Source of the DNA: a virus
Length of the DNA stretch: 54,386 nt
Reading direction: 5' to 3' (one strand)
Virus record (IMG/VR): IMGVR_UViG_3300045738_001741
Coordinates: 1 to 54,386 of that record
A program made the translations under genes and the position numbers. Each line of letters starts with the position of its first letter. Position 1 is the first letter of the stretch. Positions 49,495 to 54,386 of this stretch are shown here, piece by piece. The notes under the pieces are model-generated. The model was not told where the DNA came from. It saw only the letters and a list, made by a program, of their open reading frames with translations, and made no database searches.

Positions 49495-49965
49495 TCACAT
49501 GGCTACAACGTCTTCCCAGTGCAGGGGAGGTTTGCGACAATCTTCACAGTATTTTTCGCCCAATAATGCAGGTTCTTGTTTGCATTCGTGGCACAATTCA
49601 TATGGTGGTAGACCTTTTCGTATTACACACAAGTGATTCCATGCGAAATCTAATTCATCTTGCAATTCTCGCAAGTCCCTTTTAATTTGTTCTCGCTCAT
49701 CTTCTGTGGTGTATTCTGGGTGCAAAGAAAGTTCTTTCAATTTTTCCTCAATGCTCTTGTTCCTAAATTGTTGATCTGTTACACATTTATTGCAGGATAA
49801 ATTTGAATTATATGGAACAAATCCATATTCATCTCTATGTTCTAGCTTGAGAAGACGGTCTGTATTTTTTACTGGGCCATTAAACACACGATACCATCCC
49901 TCTGGTATTTCTACCAAGATGTCCCCAACAACCTCTTCGTTTTGATACGTGATAATGAACTTCAT
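49495..49965 (-). CDS. Unknown protein with two C-x2-C pairs
   Basis: A 156-residue protein with NLSCNKCVTDQQF and ELCHECKQEPALLGEKYCEDCRK, which resemble zinc-binding pairs. A charged, helical middle separates them. Regulatory or RNA-binding roles are possible; no family recognised. It is 13 bases after the ART-HD gene and 9 bases before the next gene, so in one operon. Confidence 0.6.
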   Translation of the reverse strand: MKFIITYQNEEVVGDILVEIPEGWYRVFNGPVKNTDRLLKLEHRDEYGFVPYNSNLSCNKCVTDQQFRNKSIEEKLKELSLHPEYTTEDEREQIKRDLRELQDELDFAWNHLCVIRKGLPPYELCHECKQEPALLGEKYCEDCRKPPLHWEDVVAM

Positions 49966-49978
49966 ACGTTAGCCCCTT

Positions 49979-51157
49979 TTATATCGACCACATTAATTGT
50001 TTACCGGCCTCGGTTGACAGAAGATTTGGATCAGGCGTGATCTTTACCCGTGGCAAATCTAGCCTATCGGCATCCCAACATGCCCCAATGGTTGGATCGT
50101 TTGATATTTGTCCATCGTTGTGAAACTTACATGCTTCGATTAGAAGATTGAGTTGGGCATCATTGATCTTCAAAACCCCACACGACTTTAATTGGTTCAC
50201 AAAATCGGCTGCTCTATGCCCGTGCTTAGGATCGTCATTTTCATTTTCTCGCTTGCAATCGTGGGTCAAAGCAAACAATTGGCAAACAGTAATGTCAGCG
50301 CCAGGGACTTTCTTGGCAAGTTTCAAGGCGTGTCGTTCAACTTGTTGCCAATGCCACCAACCGTGGTGTGAATTATGGCTGAGCTTGAATTCTTTCATGG
50401 CCAAAGCCTTAACATTTTTGATCCAGTCTGGCCGCTTGATGTCTCGTATGTTTTTGAATGTGAATCTATCTTCACAAAAATCTGGAACTATAATAATTTC
50501 GTACTCGCCTCGTCCCAAAAGCACACCATAGATGTCCTTTTTATCAACAATGCCTCTGGCCACCCAACCTTTGCCTTTGTGGGCAAATCTTTTGGCGAAC
50601 CAGCGGGCACGCCAATAATTCAAAGTCCAGGAGAAGCCAATTCGATTGTGTTGTTGGTGTCCTCGATAGACAGCAATTTTATCTGGTAGCGAATCCATAA
50701 AGGATCGTTCCTCTTCGTCCATTATAAACTCTCGGTGTGGCCGACCGCATTCTAGCAAGCTTATAGCTTCATCTTCGTATTGCCACATGTTCTCGGTATC
50801 GATCCAGCAATCACCCACTAATCCCCAGAATACTTTGTCGTCTTCAATTTCATCGACCCATTCCAATAGTTTGTCAATGCGGTAAGGTCGTTCATACATG
50901 AAGAGCGCTCCGGCATAATTGCCTGCGGTGAGTTTTTCTTCTACATACGCCTTCTTGTGAACGTATTGTTGGTTGTAAAAGGCATTCATATGTTCGAAGT
51001 ATGGCACGCCAAAAACCAAAGGATGTTTTAAGCACTCGCACTCTCCAAATAAGCCTCCTTCTCTTCCGGCATCGAGGTATAGTTGTAAGTCTTCATGCAG
51101 CGGCTCCTGCCGCTGCATGGTCTCTTCAAGCGAGGCTAACGATTCGGATTTGGTCAT
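49979..51157 (-). CDS. Fusion of ADP-ribosyltransferase-like and HD-hydrolase-like domains
   Basis: A 392-residue protein. Residues 160-225 read like the catalytic core of an R-S-E type ADP-ribosyltransferase: AVYRGH (R165), GFSWTL (S176), then GRGEYEIII with E218-x-E220. Residues 258-370 contain HHGWWHW, THD (H299, D300), H312/H314 and WDADRLDL, the order of an HD metal-dependent phosphohydrolase. The N-terminal 155 residues are unknown. Both assignments rest on motif order only. The start overlaps the neighbour stop as ATGA. Confidence 0.6.
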   Translation of the reverse strand: MTKSESLASLEETMQRQEPLHEDLQLYLDAGREGGLFGECECLKHPLVFGVPYFEHMNAFYNQQYVHKKAYVEEKLTAGNYAGALFMYERPYRIDKLLEWVDEIEDDKVFWGLVGDCWIDTENMWQYEDEAISLLECGRPHREFIMDEEERSFMDSLPDKIAVYRGHQQHNRIGFSWTLNYWRARWFAKRFAHKGKGWVARGIVDKKDIYGVLLGRGEYEIIIVPDFCEDRFTFKNIRDIKRPDWIKNVKALAMKEFKLSHNSHHGWWHWQQVERHALKLAKKVPGADITVCQLFALTHDCKRENENDDPKHGHRAADFVNQLKSCGVLKINDAQLNLLIEACKFHNDGQISNDPTIGACWDADRLDLPRVKITPDPNLLSTEAGKQLMWSI

Positions 51158-52308
51158 ACTCGTTTCTTCCCTGTATAAGTGGCCGTGGTGTCGCCAAGCT
51201 CTCCTAAAAAGTTTTTAGCCATCACCAATACCGGGCGGATGAATATGCGTTTGGTTTCAGAAAGTCTTGGGCCACATCGTTGGATTTTCCAATATCCCAT
51301 TCTCCAGTGGGTTCGTGGAGACTTTCGTTTTTCTCGGTCTATACCTTCTTCTATTTGTAGCTGTTCTAGTTGCTCATCACTTTCTTTTATTTCATAGAAT
51401 TCGACATCTTGCTCAAACTCGACAAGGTATACGGCTTTTGAGAGGTAATCCTTTGCCTTGGCCTTTTTCTTAGGGTTGCCTTTTTTATTTTTTACCTGTC
51501 GGCGGCTTCTTTCAACCTTATTGGGTTCCAGCGGTCTTGGCTTTTTGATGCCATACATCACCATCATGGTTGAGAAGTTTATAGCGAGACGTTGACAAAT
51601 TTCGGCAACAATAAAGTCTGAATCTGATAGTTGGTAATTTGTGATACTTTGATAAGTATCCTCTTGAGTTTCTTTCCACCGATTAACGAATTCATCACCC
51701 ATTTTATGACGAAGGAAATCTAGGTCACTGGAATTGCCTCGGTTTTTTGTGAAGCCATCTTCAATATGCCGATATTTCTTGCGTGGCCCCATTATGTTGA
51801 CAATCTGGTTGTCCATATGGAAGAATGCCGTTGCGCATATGCAGTGTGAGCTATGTTTGAGCGCTATTACATAAGATGGGACGTTCTTAGCTCCGTACTG
51901 ATCTTTGAGTCGCTGTTGATAGTCGGGCGGTATTTCAAAAAAGATGACAGGGAACGGCTGCTGGTATTCCTCAAAAGTAATGTTGCATTTTGTCTTCTCA
52001 AATCCCAGGCACATGTCATACGTGGGACGAAACAGTTTGGGGCCGTAAACATGAGCTTTGGAAAGGGAGTAGACGAAGAAGCAACTGGAACTAGATAGAG
52101 TAGCGTATGTAGAAAGTAGGCGATGAGCCTTGTCTATCGTGGCCTTGCCATATTTTTCAATGTGGGAGTTCAGAATGGGGATCGATTGTATGATCTGAGC
52201 TTTTGTGCCCATTTCATCATCGCATTCGATTCGTAGCCACTCACTCTGCCCAAGCCAGTGTAACGCCTTTTCAAATTCTCTCGGAAAGAATTGGCTTAAC
52301 TTGAACAT
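51154..52308 (-). CDS. Unknown protein
   Basis: A 384-residue protein. The middle has IVALKHSSHCICATAFFHMD-like strands (about 147-165) and a K/R-rich linker near 270-290. The C-terminal HWRMGYWKIQRCGPRLSE followed by a basic FIRPVLV resembles a short C-terminal motif known from uncharacterised proteins on mobile elements. No function can be given. It overlaps the ART-HD gene by four bases. Confidence 0.6.
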   Translation of the reverse strand: MFKLSQFFPREFEKALHWLGQSEWLRIECDDEMGTKAQIIQSIPILNSHIEKYGKATIDKAHRLLSTYATLSSSSCFFVYSLSKAHVYGPKLFRPTYDMCLGFEKTKCNITFEEYQQPFPVIFFEIPPDYQQRLKDQYGAKNVPSYVIALKHSSHCICATAFFHMDNQIVNIMGPRKKYRHIEDGFTKNRGNSSDLDFLRHKMGDEFVNRWKETQEDTYQSITNYQLSDSDFIVAEICQRLAINFSTMMVMYGIKKPRPLEPNKVERSRRQVKNKKGNPKKKAKAKDYLSKAVYLVEFEQDVEFYEIKESDEQLEQLQIEEGIDREKRKSPRTHWRMGYWKIQRCGPRLSETKRIFIRPVLVMAKNFLGELGDTTATYTGKKRV

Positions 52309-52312
52309 GATA

Positions 52313-52660
52313 TCAGTCTACGTCCTCTTGGGTCAGCCAAGGCAATAGTGAGGCATAATCAGAACTTTTCAAAAACTTCTTGCCATCTTCAACACCTCTG
52401 TCATAACCTTGGCATATTCTCTTAACGATCATGCCAAGGTTTAACTCGTTGTCGTCTGGCCATATAGTTACATTCTCGGTTTCCAGGCCATTTATTGTTC
52501 CCAAGAAGGATTGGGAATATTGCATGTAATTAGTCTGGCCCATTTTCATCAATTCAGGGTTGAATGTATGAAAATGCCACATCTTTCCATGACATTCGAA
52601 TATCACCCTGATGTCCTTGGCTCCATCCCCCAAGACATAACGGTCATTGTCTTCAGACAT
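52313..52660 (-). CDS. Unknown protein, first gene of the last minus operon
   Basis: A 115-residue acidic protein with an AAGGATG site. No family recognised. Transcribed from the promoter copy at 52697-52724. Confidence 0.6.
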   Translation of the reverse strand: MSEDNDRYVLGDGAKDIRVIFECHGKMWHFHTFNPELMKMGQTNYMQYSQSFLGTINGLETENVTIWPDDNELNLGMIVKRICQGYDRGVEDGKKFLKSSDYASLLPWLTQEDVD

Positions 52661-52675
52661 TTTTCATCCTTATTA

Positions 52676-52687
52676 TCCCCACGGGAA
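52676..52687 (-). promoter_or_regulatory. Operator-like inverted repeat, copy 1
   Basis: TCCCC-AC-GGGAA lies just downstream of the copy 1 -10 box, over the expected transcription start. Copy 2 (52998-53009) is TTCCC-AC-GGGAA. Confidence 0.45.
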
Positions 52688-52696
52688 TTATCATTC

Positions 52697-52724
52697 ATTG
52701 TACTACGATTTTTGTGATTGTAAA
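52697..52724 (-). promoter_or_regulatory. Sigma-70-type promoter, copy 1
   Basis: TTTACA and TACAAT with 16 bases between, followed by the operator-like repeat and the gene at 52660. It is one of two nearly identical promoter units in this gap. Confidence 0.6.
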
Positions 52725-52733
52725 TCAGAAAGA

Positions 52734-53011
52734 AGCACCGACTAGTCCGACTAGTCGGTGCTCCCCTGTTGACTCCGTGGTTTGGGCGAATAAGGCCAAC
52801 GACTTATTCAGGAGCTTTCGGCATGATTTCAATACCGGCCATCCTTGACATCATTTGGATAAACTTCCCATGATACTCACGGTTTATCACCACATGCTCT
52901 GACGCTTTGGCCTGACTTTACCCCCGCCTCCCCAGTATGGGTTTCTGGGGCAGGAATGATGTGACCAGGAACAAGTGGGTGTTCCAGCAACCCGTTATTC
53001 CCACGGGAACC
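52734..53011 (-). ncRNA. Candidate structured non-coding RNA
   Basis: Bounded on the minus strand by promoter copy 2 and a 13-base-pair terminator hairpin (AGCACCGACTAGT/ACTAGTCGGTGCT, 52734-52762) followed by TTCTTTCT. Three more hairpins lie inside: GGAACA/TGTTCC (52968-52985), CCCCAG/CTGGGG (52930-52950) and GAATAAG/CTTATTC (52788-52809). The only frame is about 30 codons (52804-52893, GTG start, no ribosome site). A small peptide is the alternative. No match to a known RNA family recognised. Confidence 0.55.
52998..53009 (-). promoter_or_regulatory. Operator-like inverted repeat, copy 2
   Basis: TTCCC-AC-GGGAA, a perfect 5-base inverted repeat, at the expected transcription start of promoter copy 2. 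Confidence 0.45.
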
Positions 53012-53017
53012 ATCGCC

Positions 53018-53045
53018 ACTATACCACGATTTTTGTGGTTGTAAA
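53018..53045 (-). promoter_or_regulatory. Sigma-70-type promoter, copy 2
   Basis: TTTACA and TATAGT with 16 bases between. The surrounding sequence, from the -35 box through the inverted repeat, is a diverged duplicate of the unit at 52673-52725. It would drive the candidate RNA. Confidence 0.6.
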
Positions 53046-53061
53046 GTGAGAAAAGACACCG

Positions 53062-54303
53062 CTAACCAATAATTTCGCTAAGTTGCCTTTTGATTTCAGC
53101 AAGTCGATTGGTGGCTTCTGCGAGTCGCTGTTGACCGATCACCATCTCGTTCTTGTATCGCTCGAAATTGTTGTTCTCATCGGTCAAAGCCGTTTCAAAA
53201 AGTTCCAACATTTCCCTCGCCTCATCTACTTCTTTCGATTTAGCGGTAATGGAATCCCTGAAACCGGCGTTGTCGCTTTCCATCTGAGATTGCTCGTTGG
53301 AGAGAGTTTCAATTTTCGTAGTCAGTTTGTCATGTTCTTCAAGAAGGGGCTGGAGTTGTCCGAGACGTTGTTGAACCTTACCCAGTATTGCACCATTTTC
53401 CACTTGGTTGCTTTCCTGAATGGGTTTAAAAACTTTAGCCTGAATGGGATCGGGCATCAAATCTCGCATCCCACGCAGTCGATCTCGACCCGCAGGAGTG
53501 ATGAGATACCCTTTTGTTGTTGGTGAACTTCCATTTCGGCATGGGTACATCCAGCGAGATACCCAGCCCAGTTTTACGAGACCCCTGATGATAACAGCAG
53601 CCGCTTTGTTGGGCACATTGTACTGCGGATGTACCTCGCAAAAACCATTCAGATCGAGTTCATCGATGATGGTGCTAATTGCCAATTTACGGAGTACACC
53701 ACCATCAGGGTCAAGCACCGCAGATATCGCACAGAGGGCGTGAGTGAGGGCTGTGCCGTTATTGCCAAGCCCAATGACCCGCAGAGGCTCCAGGGCCAAA
53801 GAGGGCTTTACAGGGGCTTCTGGAAGCTCTGGCGTGATTTCGGAAACAGCTTTAATTGGTGGTTCTGGAGTGGTTTCTTCATTATTATCATCATCACCAT
53901 CATCACCATCGAATTCGTATGTTGGTGGTGCTGTAATGCGAATACCACCAGTATCCAGTGGTTCGTTCCGAATTACTGGAATGGTAATTAAATTTTGAGG
54001 GTGAACGCCTCGTAGGTCATCCATAACCGCCTGCACGGGATGTCCGGGTGGTGGTGTTAAAATGCAATCAAAAGCGGTATCATTTCCGCCGTATTTGATG
54101 CGAATGTGTATGCCACCGCCCTTGCGTTTAACGAGTTGGAACTTTATGTTGCCCTTTTTCCGAGTTTGGCGAATCATCGCCAAAGTCCAAACGCCAGAAT
54201 AACCAAGCCCAGTTAGGACTGACTTGAGCAATCCGTGAGTGGGCTTGACATGATTTTGACATTTGTTGGGAAAGCGGGCGATTTCGATTTCAAGTGTCGC
54301 CAT
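53062..54303 (-). CDS. Unknown protein with winged-helix-like part and coiled coil
   Basis: A 413-residue protein. The N-terminal 110 residues look globular; an acidic D/E/P linker follows (about 130-165). Residues 170-290 contain helix-turn-helix-like stretches (STIIDELDLNGFCEVH, KGYLITPAGRDRLRGMRDL). Residues 300-413 are a long coiled coil. It might be a DNA-binding or structural scaffold protein. No family recognised. It is followed by the candidate RNA unit. Confidence 0.6.
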   Translation of the reverse strand: MATLEIEIARFPNKCQNHVKPTHGLLKSVLTGLGYSGVWTLAMIRQTRKKGNIKFQLVKRKGGGIHIRIKYGGNDTAFDCILTPPPGHPVQAVMDDLRGVHPQNLITIPVIRNEPLDTGGIRITAPPTYEFDGDDGDDDNNEETTPEPPIKAVSEITPELPEAPVKPSLALEPLRVIGLGNNGTALTHALCAISAVLDPDGGVLRKLAISTIIDELDLNGFCEVHPQYNVPNKAAAVIIRGLVKLGWVSRWMYPCRNGSSPTTKGYLITPAGRDRLRGMRDLMPDPIQAKVFKPIQESNQVENGAILGKVQQRLGQLQPLLEEHDKLTTKIETLSNEQSQMESDNAGFRDSITAKSKEVDEAREMLELFETALTDENNNFERYKNEMVIGQQRLAEATNRLAEIKRQLSEIIG

Positions 54304-54309
54304 TTTAGC

Positions 54310-54386
54310 TTACCCCCTTGGTGGAACAGACCAGCCTTCTCCCCATTCGAACACATCGGTCTCTCGATCATAAAGGGCACGCACTG
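54310..54386 (-). CDS. Partial gene, C-terminal end at the window edge
   Basis: The minus strand carries an open frame ending at a stop at 54310-54312 with C-terminus VRALYDRETDVFEWGEGWS then VPPRG. It runs into the window end, so only the last 24 residues are seen. Family unknown. It ends seven bases before the start of the 413-residue gene, so the two may form one operon. Confidence 0.4.
   Translation of the reverse strand, partial: VRALYDRETDVFEWGEGWSVPPRG

Noticed and set aside
52877-53059. Minus-strand 60-codon frame over the second promoter
   Set aside because: It begins upstream of promoter copy 2 and has no ribosome site; the region fits a non-coding RNA better.
1-54386. Prophage or chromosomal island
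   Set aside because: No integrase, attachment site, repressor or flanking chromosomal genes are seen, and the gene set is that of a large lytic-type phage.

Overview
The window reads as part of the genome of a large, lytic-type tailed bacteriophage (Caudoviricetes) with T4-like recombination and replication genes. Recognisable parts are a UvsX/RecA recombinase, a gp32-type single-stranded DNA-binding protein with a zinc site, a DnaB/gp41-type helicase, a UvsW helicase, the gp47/gp46 (SbcD/SbcC) nuclease pair, a Hel308-like helicase, and candidates for the UvsY mediator and a late sigma factor. The polymerase is a very compact family A enzyme rather than the T4 family B type. I see no capsid, tail, terminase or integrase genes. 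The host cannot be named. Promoters of sigma-70 type (TTGACA/TATAAT-like), strong Shine-Dalgarno sites and exported proteins indicate a bacterial host.

Layout. Positions 1-5.7 kb hold the Hel308-like helicase, small unknowns and an amidoligase. Positions 5.8-17.2 kb form a mostly minus-strand replication block: UvsX, SSB, two unknowns, a methyltransferase-like protein, a DNA methyltransferase, a DUF707-type glycosyltransferase, the UvsY-like protein, DnaB helicase, Nudix hydrolase, sigma-like protein and Pol A, separated by clear intrinsic terminators. A control region at 17.2-18.0 kb leads into plus-strand genes. Positions 21.4-25.8 kb are a plus-strand metabolic operon: site-2 protease, aspartate carbamoyltransferase, an arginine-hydrolase-family enzyme, a histidine phosphatase and a P-loop kinase. 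Positions 25.8-36.8 kb mix putative packaged proteins, UvsW, one tRNA-Leu(UAG), OPRTase, a PMP3-like membrane peptide and several exported proteins. Positions 36.8-48.8 kb carry gp47, a glycosyltransferase, gp46, a B12-dependent ribonucleotide reductase, CTP synthase, a sulfotransferase, a class II glutamine amidotransferase and a PD-(D/E)XK nuclease. The last 6 kb are minus-strand unknowns including an ADP-ribosyltransferase-like/HD fusion.

How the parts fit. PyrB, PyrE, PyrG and class II RNR would together push the host toward CTP and deoxynucleotides for phage DNA synthesis. UvsX/SSB/UvsY-like/UvsW/gp46-47 would run recombination-dependent replication.

The most interesting pattern is a short N-terminal module resembling the T4 internal-protein capsid targeting sequence (M-x-[FY]-x-E-[FW]-[ILV]-x-x-E). 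It is shared by about ten otherwise unrelated proteins scattered over 26 kb, which suggests a family of proteins packaged in the head and delivered with the DNA. Other notable items are a promoter- and terminator-bounded candidate non-coding RNA at 52.7-53.0 kb, a probable AUC start codon that exposes the catalytic cysteine of the amidotransferase, a PMP3-family peptide gene of 54 codons, and candidate leader-RNA structures upstream of the SSB gene and others.
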